Shown here one piece after another: positions 9,722 to 18,255 of a DNA stretch of 64,000 nucleotides; the first letter of the stretch is position 1, and the number at the start of each line of letters is the position of its first letter. The stretch is from NCBI RefSeq assembly GCF_003253545.1, contig NZ_QKYV01000005.1, forward strand, positions 62,001 through 126,000, in the 5' to 3' direction. Both the position numbers and the translations under genes were made by a program. The stretch comes from Mesonia algae (GTDB lineage Bacteria > Bacteroidota > Bacteroidia > Flavobacteriales > Flavobacteriaceae). Below the pieces are notes generated by a model. That model was not told the DNA's origin. It was given only the letters and a program-made list of their open reading frames with translations, and searched no databases.

Positions 9722-10990
9722 TTACTTCAGTAATTTTTTTAGGATTTGAACCATTTTATACACATCTTGGTAAGAGTTGTATAATGATATAGGGGCAAGC
9801 CTAATAACGTTGGGTTCTCTCCAGTCACTAATTACACCAGCTTTCATTAAATCATCGAACAATTGTTTAGTAGCACCTTTCAATTTGATTGAAATTTGAC
9901 TACCGCGCTCTTGCGGATTTGTAGGCGTAATCATTTCTATACGTTCATCCTTAATTTCAAGTAAAAGATATTCTAAAAATCCAGTGAGTTTGATGGCTTT
10001 TTCTCTAATGTTATCAAACCCTGCTTTATCAAAAATATCTAAAGAAGCTCTAATCGCCGCCATAGATAAAATAGGAGGATTACTTAATTGCCAACCTTCT
10101 GCTCCTGGAATTGGATCGAACTCGTGGCGCATGTTGAATCTTGTTGATTTATTATGTCCCCACCAGCCAGCAAATCTTTTTAAATTGGCGTCATTGGCAT
10201 GCTTTTCATGTACAAAACAACCTCCTACGCTTCCTGGTCCGCTATTTAAATATTTGTAGCTACACCACACAGCAAAATCAGCTCCGCTTTCATGAAGTTG
10301 AGGTTGAATGTTTCCTGCTCCGTGCGCTAAATCAAATCCTACTTTACAGTTGTATTGATGACCTAATTGAGTTATTTTTTTAATAGGGAAAGATTGTCCT
10401 GTATAATAATTGGTAGTTCCTATCATTAAAAGAGCCACTTCATCTCCTTGCTCTTGCATTATTTTTTCTAAATCTTCGTAACGACAAAGTTCTTCACCTT
10501 CTCTAGGTTTCCATAAAACAAGGCCATCTTTAGGGTCTATATCGTGTAACTTTAATTGTGATTCTACCGCATATTTATCTGAAGGAAAAGCATCACTCTC
10601 AATTACTATTTTATATTTTTTTGTAGTAGGACGATAAAAGCTCACCATCATTAGGTGAAGATTTACACTAAGGGTATTCATCATTACCACTTCAGTAGGT
10701 TTTGCTCCTACGATTTTAGCCATTTTTTCGGTTAAAAATTCGTGGTAGGGCATCCAAGGATGTTTTGCTTCGGTGTGTCCTTCAACCCCTAAATTAGCCC
10801 AATCGTTTAATTCTTCTTGAAGATATTCTTTTGTTTTTTTAGGTTGTAGGCCTAGTGAATTTCCGCAAAGGTAAATTTGTTCTGTACCGTCTTGATTTTT
10901 TGGAATATGAAATTGGTTTCTAAAATCTGCTAAAGGATCTAGTTGATCTAATTCTTTCGCAAACTCTAGTGTATTTTTGTAGTTGGTCAT
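9722..10990 (-). CDS. kynU: Kynureninase
   Basis: A 422-residue PLP enzyme. Lys246 in CSYKYLNSGPG is the Schiff-base lysine, and Asp220 in VGFDLAHGAGN contacts the PLP ring. Length and motifs match kynureninase, which cleaves kynurenine or 3-hydroxykynurenine to (3-hydroxy)anthranilate plus alanine. It is the first gene of the operon, behind its own -7 box. With kmo next to it the product should be 3-hydroxyanthranilate. The dioxygenase that would use this product is absent from the window, as are tryptophan dioxygenase and kynurenine formamidase. Confidence 0.94.
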   Translation of the reverse strand: MTNYKNTLEFAKELDQLDPLADFRNQFHIPKNQDGTEQIYLCGNSLGLQPKKTKEYLQEELNDWANLGVEGHTEAKHPWMPYHEFLTEKMAKIVGAKPTEVVMMNTLSVNLHLMMVSFYRPTTKKYKIVIESDAFPSDKYAVESQLKLHDIDPKDGLVLWKPREGEELCRYEDLEKIMQEQGDEVALLMIGTTNYYTGQSFPIKKITQLGHQYNCKVGFDLAHGAGNIQPQLHESGADFAVWCSYKYLNSGPGSVGGCFVHEKHANDANLKRFAGWWGHNKSTRFNMRHEFDPIPGAEGWQLSNPPILSMAAIRASLDIFDKAGFDNIREKAIKLTGFLEYLLLEIKDERIEMITPTNPQERGSQISIKLKGATKQLFDDLMKAGVISDWREPNVIRLAPISLYNSYQDVYKMVQILKKLLK

Positions 10991-11021
10991 TATTTATTTT
11001 TCTAAATGGGTGTGTTTTTCA

Positions 11022-11029
11022 CAAATTTA
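11022..11029 (-). promoter_or_regulatory. Putative -7 box (TAAATTTG) of the kynurenine operon
   Basis: A perfect TAnnTTTG match lies 31 bases before the kynU ATG. No TTG is seen at the expected -33 distance, which would fit an activated or weak promoter. The placement supports separate transcription from the upstream lipoprotein gene. Confidence 0.5.
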
Positions 11030-11067
11030 GCAATAATTAATGAGTGTTCTACATAATAAAAACTCAA

Positions 11068-11757
11068 TTATTGAATTGAAACGTTGGTAAAGTAGAGTTT
11101 AAAACTGCCAGTGCTATCTTGATGCATTTTAGCGAACTTTATACCTTTTTGAGATTCATAATCTTCCCAAGTATTTACTAAGGCTGCTTTTTCTGCTCCT
11201 TGAGGGTGAAATGACCACTCTTTAATCATATAGTTCTTGTTTATGTAAATTTTATACATATCACCTGGAGTATAACCATCTTCATTATTATAGGAGATGC
11301 TTATTTCGGTTAAAATTTCTTTGTGAAGCGGAGAGTTAACCTCTTCTTTTACTGTATAATCAAATCCTTTATCCCAAACCAATTGGAAAGGAAATAGCAA
11401 CCAATATTTATCATTAATAAAGGCTTGATCTGTTTTGGTAAGGGTACTATCTTTTTGACTGGTGTGATAGTTAATGGTGTCTTTAGAACTAATTAAAGTT
11501 ACTTTTTCTTCTTTAGGACTCCAGTGCCAAGTTCTTTGAAAGTGAGAAGAATCTCGGTCTACATTGAAGGTGTAAGTAATTTTATTTACATCTTTCCAAT
11601 TTTTATATCCATTCGCATTGGCTATTTTTTCAAGTATAGAAAGTTCTTTAGTTTCTTCATTAGGAGAAGATTCGGTTTTCTTTTTTGTTGATTCTTGACA
11701 GCCTACAATAAAAAGGGTTGCGGCAACGAGAAGAGATACAAGTATTGATTTTTTCAT
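11068..11757 (-). CDS. Predicted lipoprotein, DUF6503-like
   Basis: A 229-residue protein with a lipoprotein signal (hydrophobic residues 5-18, then lipobox FIVGC with Cys20). The body contains ANGYKNWKDVNKITYTFNVD and a beta-rich tail ending near KLYFTNVS, resembling the DUF6503 group of flavobacterial lipoproteins, which may bind lipids or hydrophobic molecules. I recognise the family only by general pattern. It has no obvious operon partner: a terminator lies upstream (11784-11813) and a separate promoter box precedes kynU downstream. Confidence 0.7.
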   Translation of the reverse strand: MKKSILVSLLVAATLFIVGCQESTKKKTESSPNEETKELSILEKIANANGYKNWKDVNKITYTFNVDRDSSHFQRTWHWSPKEEKVTLISSKDTINYHTSQKDSTLTKTDQAFINDKYWLLFPFQLVWDKGFDYTVKEEVNSPLHKEILTEISISYNNEDGYTPGDMYKIYINKNYMIKEWSFHPQGAEKAALVNTWEDYESQKGIKFAKMHQDSTGSFKLYFTNVSIQ

Positions 11758-11783
11758 AAGTAAAATTATGGTGTAATATACAA

Positions 11784-11813
11784 CAAAAAAAGGCCTCTAA
11801 AATTTAGAGGCCT
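11784..11813 (-). terminator. Rho-independent terminator after the small lipoprotein gene
   Basis: The arms AGGCCTCTAAA (11791-11801) and TTTAGAGGCCT (11803-11813) are perfectly complementary. On the minus strand a T-run follows (A-run 11784-11790 on the plus strand). It ends the two small minus-strand genes upstream. Confidence 0.88.
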
Positions 11814-11819
11814 TTAAAT

Positions 11820-11960
11820 TTAATCTACTGCATCTTCAATATCGTCTGCGACATCTTCTACAGCGTCTTCTGCTTTATCTCCTTCATCTCGACAGCTTAC
11901 AAATGCCGTAGATAAAATTCCCATTGCAAATAATGCTAAAAATAATTTCTTAATATTCAT
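11820..11960 (-). CDS. Small acidic lipoprotein (46 residues)
   Basis: A short gene reading MNIKKLFLALFAMG…, with a lipoprotein signal ending in FVSC (Cys23) and a mature part of only about 24 residues that is almost entirely acidic (EDAVEDVADDIEDAVD). Tiny acidic lipoproteins of this kind are common in flavobacteria and have no known function. It lies 18 bases after the lmo0937-like gene and ends at a strong terminator, so the two form a small operon. The clear signal peptide, spacing and terminator argue that it is real. Confidence 0.72.
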   Translation of the reverse strand: MNIKKLFLALFAMGILSTAFVSCRDEGDKAEDAVEDVADDIEDAVD

Positions 11961-11978
11961 AATTTTGGTTTTAAATGA

Positions 11979-12134
11979 TTAAAGTCTTCTTCCTGTAATA
12001 AGTTTATAAATAATCATAATTACAGCTAATACTAATAAGATATGTATGATGCTTCCTAAATCAGGAAAAGCAAAATAACCTACAAGCCATCCTATCACTA
12101 AAATTACTACGATTAGCCAAACTAAATCTCTCAT
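11979..12134 (-). CDS. lmo0937-like small membrane protein (51 residues)
   Basis: A 51-residue protein, MRDLVWLIVVILVIGWLVGY… with two hydrophobic helices (about 4-22 and 29-44) and a basic C-terminus GRRL. This is the pattern of the lmo0937/DUF5670 family of small stress-associated membrane proteins. It is the first gene of a two-gene operon with the acidic lipoprotein. The function is unknown. The similarity is seen by eye in the LVWLI/HILLVLAVIMII blocks. Confidence 0.75.
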   Translation of the reverse strand: MRDLVWLIVVILVIGWLVGYFAFPDLGSIIHILLVLAVIMIIYKLITGRRL

Positions 12135-12222
12135 AATATTTCTTTTTTGTTGGTTAGTATGTGATAAATGTAAATGTTTTACTCCTTGATCTTTATGCTT
12201 TTAACTTGCAATTAACTGCTTT

Positions 12223-13758
12223 TTAATATTCATTTATGTTTTCTAATATTTTTGTAGCTCTTTCTTTATGTTTAGTTAAAGTCTCTTTATCCATTTTATG
12301 GTAGACGCTCCAAATCATATTCATTCTATGGTTATCTTTTAATATTTCATGTTTTTCTGATAGAAAATTCCAATACAGAGAATTAAAGGGGCAGGAGTTT
12401 TCCTTGGTTTTAGTGTGTACAGAATAAAAACAATCCTTACAGTAGTTACTCATTTTATTGATGTAACTACCACTAGATACATAAGGTTTTGTTGCTACAA
12501 TCCCTCCATCGGCAAATTGGCTCATACCTCTTGTATTGGGCATCTCAACCCATTGTATTGCATCTATATAAATTCCCAAATACCAATCATCTACCAATTT
12601 AGGATCTGTTTGAGTAAGTAGAGCAAAATTGCCAGTGATCATTAGGCGCTGTATATGGTGGGCGTAAGCATCATCTAAACTTTGCTGTATAGATTTTTTA
12701 AGGCAGTTCATTTTTGTATTTGCTGTCCAATAAAAGTTAGGTAATTCGTTTTTATTGTTTAATTTATTTTTTGTGACATAGTTAGGCATCTCTTTCCAAT
12801 AAATGCCTCGCATATATTCTCTCCATCCTAAAATTTGTCTTACGAACCCTTCAATTTGTGAAATGTCTATTTCGTCTTTTTTTTCATAATAAGAATTTAC
12901 AGCAGCATCGATTACCTCTTTTGGAGCGAGCATTTTAGTGTTTAGTGCAAAAGAAAGTCTAGAATGATATAGAAATTTTTCATCGGTATGCATTGCGTCT
13001 TGAAAATCTCCAAAATGCACTAGTAAATTATCGCAAAAGTAGCGAAGTACTTTTAATGAGTCTTCCCTAGAAGTTGGCCAGCTAAATTTTTTTTCATCTA
13101 TATTACCAATGGTTTTAATAGACATATTTTGAATTTGTGTCACTATAGATGATACATCTTTACGGAAGCTTTTTTCCTTGGGTATTTCTGTTTCTGCGGT
13201 CCACTTTTTTCTATTGCTTTTGTCAAAGTTCCATTTTCCGCCTTCTGGCTTCTTTTTTGTTTCCATTAGAATATCGTATTTCTTTCGCATATGCCTATAG
13301 AAATACTCCATTACCATCTCTTTTTTGCCCTTGTAAAAATCCTTAAGATCTGTACGAGAAGTTAGGAAATGTTCTGTAGAAGTTACATTTGTTTTAATTG
13401 TTAACGAAGCACAAATTTCTTTTAGCTCTTTATCTAACCTATATTCATCGGGTAATTGATATTCAAACTTTTGTATACTATGGGTTTTGATAAGTTGTTG
13501 AATAATCTTCTTTAATTTTTGAGGATTATTCTCATCATCGATCTCATAGTACGTAAACTGATGACCTAAATTTTTAAAGTGTTCATAGAAATTTCTCATC
13601 GAAGAGAAAAAGCCTACTACTTTTTGAATATGGTGATTTACGTAGTTTGTCTCTTGAAGCATTTCTGCCATTACATACATTACTTCCTCATCTTTATGAT
13701 GCAACCAAGAATGTTTATAGTTTAGTTGATCTCCTAATATTAATCGTAAAGTTTTCAT
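12223..13758 (-). CDS. Iron-sulfur (FeS-BCP / PhrB-type) photolyase-cryptochrome
   Basis: A 511-residue member of the prokaryotic [4Fe-4S] photolyase/cryptochrome family (deoxyribodipyrimidine photolyase-related). It starts MKTLRLILGDQLN. The FAD region contains AYAHHIQRLMITGNFAL. Four cysteines are positioned for the cluster: Cys352, Cys440, Cys443 and Cys456, with spacing identical to the cluster ligands I recall for Agrobacterium PhrB (350, 438, 441, 454). It probably repairs (6-4) photoproducts in light. It lies 8 bases after the cry-DASH gene in one operon. A regulatory rather than repair role cannot be excluded. Confidence 0.9.
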   Translation of the reverse strand: MKTLRLILGDQLNYKHSWLHHKDEEVMYVMAEMLQETNYVNHHIQKVVGFFSSMRNFYEHFKNLGHQFTYYEIDDENNPQKLKKIIQQLIKTHSIQKFEYQLPDEYRLDKELKEICASLTIKTNVTSTEHFLTSRTDLKDFYKGKKEMVMEYFYRHMRKKYDILMETKKKPEGGKWNFDKSNRKKWTAETEIPKEKSFRKDVSSIVTQIQNMSIKTIGNIDEKKFSWPTSREDSLKVLRYFCDNLLVHFGDFQDAMHTDEKFLYHSRLSFALNTKMLAPKEVIDAAVNSYYEKKDEIDISQIEGFVRQILGWREYMRGIYWKEMPNYVTKNKLNNKNELPNFYWTANTKMNCLKKSIQQSLDDAYAHHIQRLMITGNFALLTQTDPKLVDDWYLGIYIDAIQWVEMPNTRGMSQFADGGIVATKPYVSSGSYINKMSNYCKDCFYSVHTKTKENSCPFNSLYWNFLSEKHEILKDNHRMNMIWSVYHKMDKETLTKHKERATKILENINEY

Positions 13759-13766
13759 TTTAGCTC

Positions 13767-15065
13767 TTATTTAGACAGCCACAATTTTTGATAATTACTC
13801 TCTGGGTCATATCGATCAGCTTGACTTGTAATATTAAACTTTCTATCTCTTGGGTCGTTACCTACACCGCTATTATACATCCAATTACCCCAATTGCTGT
13901 GAACATCATAATCTATAAGTAGACTCTCAAAATAGGCCGCACCAACTCTCCAATCTTGTTTTAATTCTTTCGCCCAATAACTATTTACATTTTGCCTACC
14001 TCGATTACTCATAAAACCCGTATTTGCAATTTCATTCATGTTGGCATTCACAAAAGGTTCTTCGGTATTTCCAGATATCCATTGTTTAAAAACAATTGAA
14101 TCTCTATTCCAGATCAGTTTTTTGTTTGAAATTCCGTTAAGTTGGAAAATAGAAGATTGGTGTTTTAATGAAATGTATTTAAAATAATCTCGCCAGAGCA
14201 GTTCGAAAATAAGCCAATACGTACTATTATTTTTTGTCTGCTCCTTTTCGTAACGTTTTATCTCCCAATAAATAGTTTTAGCTGAAATAGACCCGTTGGC
14301 TAGCCAAGCTGAAAGTTTAGAACTATAATCTTTCCCTATAAGGCCATTTCTTGTTTCTTTATAAGAAGCGATTAAATTTGTCTCCCAAAGGTAATATTGT
14401 AATCTCTTGTTCGCTTCTTCTTCGCCTCCTTTAAACGGAAAAGCAGTGCGGCTATCTACTGTAAAACAGCTAAGACCTAAATCTTGTAGAGCAGGAACGG
14501 CAGTATTTGTGGAAATAAAATTTTCTTTGGGAAACATTTTAATTTTTGGACTTGCCTCTGATACACACCAGTCTTTTTCTACTTTATGTCTGAATTTTGT
14601 AAATATTTCTGGTATTTCGTTGAAATCCTTATATGGAATTAGAGAAGGCTCAATTAAGAATTGTTGGTAACTTGATGTATATCTTATAGAAGAGGGTAAA
14701 TTAGCTTTTAAAAATTTTGTTTCTTGAAACTCTTCAGAAGTCCATTCTTCTTGATAAAAAAGTTCTTTAACCTCGTATTTATTGACTAAAGAAGGAATAA
14801 CCTTATAGGGTTCATCTAGATATACGAATAAACCAATGTTTAATTCTTTAAGATTTTTTTGTAAGTTTTGAATGGTTTCTATAAGAAATTGAGCCCTAAA
14901 TTTTTCAGTTTTTTTAAAACCGTGTTTATTATTTTTAAAATTTTTAGGATTAAAGCAATAGACAGCAAATAGCCTATCGCAATTCTTTCTCGCTCCGCAA
15001 AGACCATAGTGGTCATTTACTCTTAAATCATTTCTATACCAGATTAAACCAGTTTTCATCATCAT
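13767..15065 (-). CDS. Cryptochrome DASH / deoxyribodipyrimidine photolyase
   Basis: A 432-residue photolyase-superfamily protein. The N-terminal Rossmann part begins [15 protein letters not shown], and the C-terminal FAD-binding part contains [20 protein letters not shown] and [19 protein letters not shown], which is typical of the DASH subfamily. DASH proteins repair cyclobutane dimers, mainly in single-stranded DNA, and may signal. Three ATGs occur in a row at the start (15065, 15062, 15059). The TGA of the DUF2256 gene overlaps the first, giving tight coupling. The protein is somewhat shorter than many DASH members but all key blocks are present. Confidence 0.9.
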   Translation of the reverse strand: MMMKTGLIWYRNDLRVNDHYGLCGARKNCDRLFAVYCFNPKNFKNNKHGFKKTEKFRAQFLIETIQNLQKNLKELNIGLFVYLDEPYKVIPSLVNKYEVKELFYQEEWTSEEFQETKFLKANLPSSIRYTSSYQQFLIEPSLIPYKDFNEIPEIFTKFRHKVEKDWCVSEASPKIKMFPKENFISTNTAVPALQDLGLSCFTVDSRTAFPFKGGEEEANKRLQYYLWETNLIASYKETRNGLIGKDYSSKLSAWLANGSISAKTIYWEIKRYEKEQTKNNSTYWLIFELLWRDYFKYISLKHQSSIFQLNGISNKKLIWNRDSIVFKQWISGNTEEPFVNANMNEIANTGFMSNRGRQNVNSYWAKELKQDWRVGAAYFESLLIDYDVHSNWGNWMYNSGVGNDPRDRKFNITSQADRYDPESNYQKLWLSK

Positions 15066-15190
15066 TTATTTCTTCGGCATCTTTCGCTACAATAGACCAC
15101 TTCATTCCAATTTTTCTCCCATTTTTTCCTCCAAGTAAAACTCAATTTGCAAATTGGACAAATTTTGGTATGTAGGTGTTTCTTTTTCAT
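15062..15190 (-). CDS. DUF2256 domain protein (42 residues)
   Basis: A 42-residue protein, [20 protein letters not shown]…, with two Cys pairs (C11-x2-C14 and C34-x3-C38) and the WRKKWEKNW…[10 protein letters not shown] pattern of DUF2256, a putative zinc-binding mini-protein. Its stop TGA (15062-15064) overlaps the ATG of the cry-DASH gene. DUF2256 genes are repeatedly found next to photolyase/cryptochrome genes, so a role in this light-repair operon is likely but unknown. It is easily missed because of its size. Confidence 0.88.
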   Translation of the reverse strand: MKKKHLHTKICPICKLSFTWRKKWEKNWNEVVYCSERCRRNK

Positions 15191-15243
15191 AAATAGAGAG
15201 TGCAAAAAACTTTTAAGAGGTTATAAAATTTAAAAAAATGCAG

Positions 15244-15489
15244 TTAATCCTCATTTTCTAATTTATTAATTCTCATTTCATAGTCCTCAAGAGCTTCTCT
15301 AACTGCATCGACATTATCTGAAGATTTTTGATGCGCATCTTCCATTGCTTTCTCTAATTTTTTGTCAGGATGCTGAAATAGATCTGTAATTACATGATTA
15401 ATTTTATCAATAACACTTTCTTGATTGTTTTTAATGTCTTCTAGTTTATTAAAAACCGAACGCATATGATCTAATTTTTCTTGATCCAT
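15244..15489 (-). CDS. Hypothetical coiled-coil protein (81 residues)
   Basis: An 81-residue, highly charged and probably all-helical protein (MDQEKLDHMRSVFNKLEDIK… to YEMRINKLENED) with no signal peptide, membrane helix or cysteine. I do not recognise the family. It is transcribed like the neighbouring genes, and a 53-base gap separates it from DUF2256 downstream. The charged helical composition and a clean start and stop suggest a real gene, perhaps a small structural or stress protein. Confidence 0.55.
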   Translation of the reverse strand: MDQEKLDHMRSVFNKLEDIKNNQESVIDKINHVITDLFQHPDKKLEKAMEDAHQKSSDNVDAVREALEDYEMRINKLENED

Positions 15490-15610
15490 TTTTTCTAGAT
15501 TTTATTGGTTACCATTAAAAATAAGGGATTTGAATTTGGTTAAAACCTAATTAACCAATATTTAGGACTTCCTATGTTTATATGTTAAAAGGAAATCCTT
15601 AGCGGAAATA

Positions 15611-15642
15611 AAAAAAGACCCAAGAGTTGCTTGAGTCTTTTT
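15611..15642 (-). terminator. Terminator after the VWA protein gene
   Basis: The hairpin AAGACCCAAG / CTTGAGTCTT has one mismatch and a 5-base loop. On the minus strand it is followed by a T-run (A-run 15609-15616 on the plus strand). Confidence 0.8.
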
Positions 15643-15677
15643 ACTAGTAATAAATATTTTTCTTTACGGAATAAAAA

Positions 15678-17453
15678 TTATTTTGAAGCTTTGACCAAGC
15701 GAATAAACTCTGCTTTATAACCTTCATCATCTTTAGCTTTTCCTTCTTCAGCGAGTTGTATGATGTTTTGAAAGGAGCTTTCTTCTATATATTCTGATTT
15801 TCTTAGCTTCATTCCAAACATAGCTACAGCCGAGGCGAACTTAAAATCCGCGGAAGCGTTATTATTCTTCATCTCCTTAGCGGAAATGATATGTTCTATA
15901 AGTTTGCTTTTATCACCATCTGGTTCTTTGTAACGAAATTTTACGGTAAGTAAGTCTTTTTGATTGTTGGCTGATGGTTTATCACTATATTTTAAATCAT
16001 CAATATCTTTTAACCATTTGCTTTTTACTCCGGTGGGGATAATTTCATAAAGCGCGGTAACTTTATGACCGCTCCCTAATTCTCCAGCATCTTTTTTATC
16101 GTCGTTAAAGTCTTCGTCATTTAATAACCGATTCTCATAACCTATTAATCGATAGGCTTGTACAAATTCAGGGTTGAATTCTACTTGAATTTTTACATCT
16201 TTAGCGATGGTAAAAAGCGTTCCGCCAAACTCGGTTCCTAAAATGCGTTGTGCTTCTTGCATGCTATCAATATAAGCGTGATTTCCGTTTCCTTTATCGG
16301 CGAGGGTTTCCATTTTACTATCTTGATAATTGCCAGTTCCAAAACCTAGACAAGTTAAGAATACACCACTTTTTCTTTTTTCTTCAATAAGTTCTTCCAT
16401 CGCTTGGTCGCTACTAGCTCCTACATTAAAATCTCCATCGGTGGCAAGAATAACACGGTTATTTCCGTTTTTAATAAAGTTTTCTTCGGCAGTTTTATAG
16501 GCTAATTCAATTCCTTGACCGCCTGCGGTAGAACCACCAGCATTTAAATTATTTAACGCTTCTAAAATTTTATTTTTATTATCTCCAGAAGTAGGAGGTA
16601 AGACCAAACCAGCAGCCCCAGCATAAGTAACAATACTTATTTTGTCTTCATCTCTAAGCTGATTCACTAAAAGTTTAAAAGCAGATTTTAATAACGGAAG
16701 TTTATTTTGAGAATTCATAGAACCCGAAACGTCGATTAAAAAAACCAAGTTAGAAGGCGGAATATCGTCAAGCGGAACTGTTTTTCCTTGTAAGCCTATT
16801 TTTATAAGTTTACTTTTTTTATTCCACGGAGTCGTGTTAACTTCGGTATGTATGGCAAAAGGATTTTTTCCTTTAGGTTGAGGATAATTGTAATCGAAAT
16901 AATTAATCATTTCTTCAATCTTTACGGCATCTTTAGGAATTTCTTGTCCGTTGTTGATCATTCGTCTTACATTGCTGTATCCTGCTTTATCTACATCGAT
17001 AGAGAACGTAGAAAGTGGAGAAGATTTTACCATTTTAAAAGTGTTTTCTTCTATTTCTTTGTAAGATTCTTTGTTAATGGGTTGAGAAGTTATCACTTGT
17101 TTACTTCTAATAAGTTCATTTTGAACTCTATGTGTACCTAACGCACTAACGACAACTTCATCTAATTGTGAGTTAGCAGTCATTTTAATATTTATAATAT
17201 TATGCTTTTTTACTTTCACTGTTTGTGTAGTAAAGCCTACATAGCTAAAAATAAGTATGTCTCCAGTTTTTGCTTCTATGGTATATTTACCGTCAAAGTC
17301 GGTTTGTGAAGCAATGTTTGTACTTTTGATGAGAATATTTACACCAGGAAGAGGCATTCCTTCTTTATCGGTTACTTTTCCAGTAATGGCTTTAGCAAGG
17401 AGAGTGGAAATTGAAAGAATGGAGATGCTAAAAAATAAGATTAAGTTTTTCAT
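15678..17453 (-). CDS. VWA domain protein with N-terminal carboxypeptidase-regulatory-like domain (YfbK-like)
   Basis: A 591-residue exported protein. A signal peptide (about 1-20) is followed by a carboxypeptidase D regulatory-like beta domain (~22-92; ITGKVTDKEGMPLPGVNI…), a YfbK-type N-terminal block (~135-230), a VWA domain with intact MIDAS motif DVSGSM (241-246) and a C-terminal DUF3520-type region. Such proteins are probably periplasmic or surface scaffolds that bind partner proteins through a metal ion; no enzymatic site is seen. One copy of the GCTTYCGCGGA motif lies inside the gene at 15846-15859. It ends before a terminator. Confidence 0.87.
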   Translation of the reverse strand: MKNLILFFSISILSISTLLAKAITGKVTDKEGMPLPGVNILIKSTNIASQTDFDGKYTIEAKTGDILIFSYVGFTTQTVKVKKHNIINIKMTANSQLDEVVVSALGTHRVQNELIRSKQVITSQPINKESYKEIEENTFKMVKSSPLSTFSIDVDKAGYSNVRRMINNGQEIPKDAVKIEEMINYFDYNYPQPKGKNPFAIHTEVNTTPWNKKSKLIKIGLQGKTVPLDDIPPSNLVFLIDVSGSMNSQNKLPLLKSAFKLLVNQLRDEDKISIVTYAGAAGLVLPPTSGDNKNKILEALNNLNAGGSTAGGQGIELAYKTAEENFIKNGNNRVILATDGDFNVGASSDQAMEELIEEKRKSGVFLTCLGFGTGNYQDSKMETLADKGNGNHAYIDSMQEAQRILGTEFGGTLFTIAKDVKIQVEFNPEFVQAYRLIGYENRLLNDEDFNDDKKDAGELGSGHKVTALYEIIPTGVKSKWLKDIDDLKYSDKPSANNQKDLLTVKFRYKEPDGDKSKLIEHIISAKEMKNNNASADFKFASAVAMFGMKLRKSEYIEESSFQNIIQLAEEGKAKDDEGYKAEFIRLVKASK

Positions 17454-17500
17454 AAGATTAAAGTTTTAGTATTTATTGGTAATCAATAAATTTGCCAAAT

Positions 17501-17530
17501 AAAAAAAGCCACTCAATTTTGAGCGGCTTT
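17501..17530 (-). terminator. Terminator after the 47-residue gene
   Basis: The hairpin AAAGCCACTCAA / TTGAGCGGCTTT has one mismatch. On the minus strand a T-run follows (A-run 17501-17507). Confidence 0.78.
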
Positions 17531-17551
17531 AAGATTAAAAAAGTAAAGAAA

Positions 17552-17695
17552 TTACTTCTTATTTTGTTGGTCTTTAATTGTTTTTTTGTCGATATCTACT
17601 TCATTTGTTTTCTCATTTCTATTACCCAATTCTCCCAAAGGGTTATCAACATCTTTATTTTTTCTTTCTCTATGATTATCTTCTATACGTCCCAT
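17552..17695 (-). CDS. Small charged hypothetical protein (47 residues)
   Basis: A 47-residue hydrophilic protein, MGRIEDNHRERKNKD…, with almost no hydrophobic residues (probably disordered) and no cysteine. It ends 22 bases before a clear terminator, which supports a real transcript. I do not recognise the family. It could be a flavobacterial small stress protein, but nothing in the sequence indicates a function. Confidence 0.5.
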   Translation of the reverse strand: MGRIEDNHRERKNKDVDNPLGELGNRNEKTNEVDIDKKTIKDQQNKK

Positions 17696-17772
17696 AATTT
17701 CTATTTTTAAAGTGTCCTATAAAATTAAAAATTAGAATAAATAAACTCTATTAATGCTTTTATAAACTCTTG

Positions 17773-18201
17773 TTAAGGGTTTGTGAATTGATTTTTTTCC
17801 TGTTCTAAACACTTGGCTATAGCTGTTTGTAACGAATTTGTTTGATATATTCTTTTTTTGAAAAATAATTTTTCAAAAATTAAATTTGTAAAAGAAGATT
17901 TAGAAGAACATACGATGTAGTAATTTTTAATCCTATTTACATTTTTTAAAAATTTTAACCAATCTGCTGGACTAACTGAATATTCATTTATTCTATTAGA
18001 AATATAATTGACTTTAATTTCATTTGGATAAAAATCTATAGCTAGTTTTATGAGTTCTTGACAATTACCCCAATTCACATTTTCTCCTTCATTAATTTCA
18101 GCTACTATAAATTTCTCAAAAAAGAAAAACGTACCAATTTTTAGTTCGTGGGTTTTTTTTATTTCTTTAGAATATTTGGTATCGTTTAATTTTATTTTCA
18201 T
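17773..18201 (-). CDS. Hypothetical protein, SpoIIAA/STAS-like
   Basis: A 142-residue soluble protein without a signal peptide. The pattern IVAEINEGENVNWGNCQELIKL…VNYISNRINEYSVSP…FFKKRIYQTNSLQTAIA resembles a group of flavobacterial proteins with a STAS/SpoIIAA-like fold. The invariant-looking YISNRINEYSV is its clearest mark. The function is unknown. It is transcribed towards the 47-residue gene with a 77-base gap and stands apart from the trp operon end (54 bases). Confidence 0.6.
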   Translation of the reverse strand: MKIKLNDTKYSKEIKKTHELKIGTFFFFEKFIVAEINEGENVNWGNCQELIKLAIDFYPNEIKVNYISNRINEYSVSPADWLKFLKNVNRIKNYYIVCSSKSSFTNLIFEKLFFKKRIYQTNSLQTAIAKCLEQEKNQFTNP

Positions 18202-18255
18202 TTGTTATATTTAGTAATGAGTTCTTAAAACTACAGGCTAAAATTTAATAAATTG

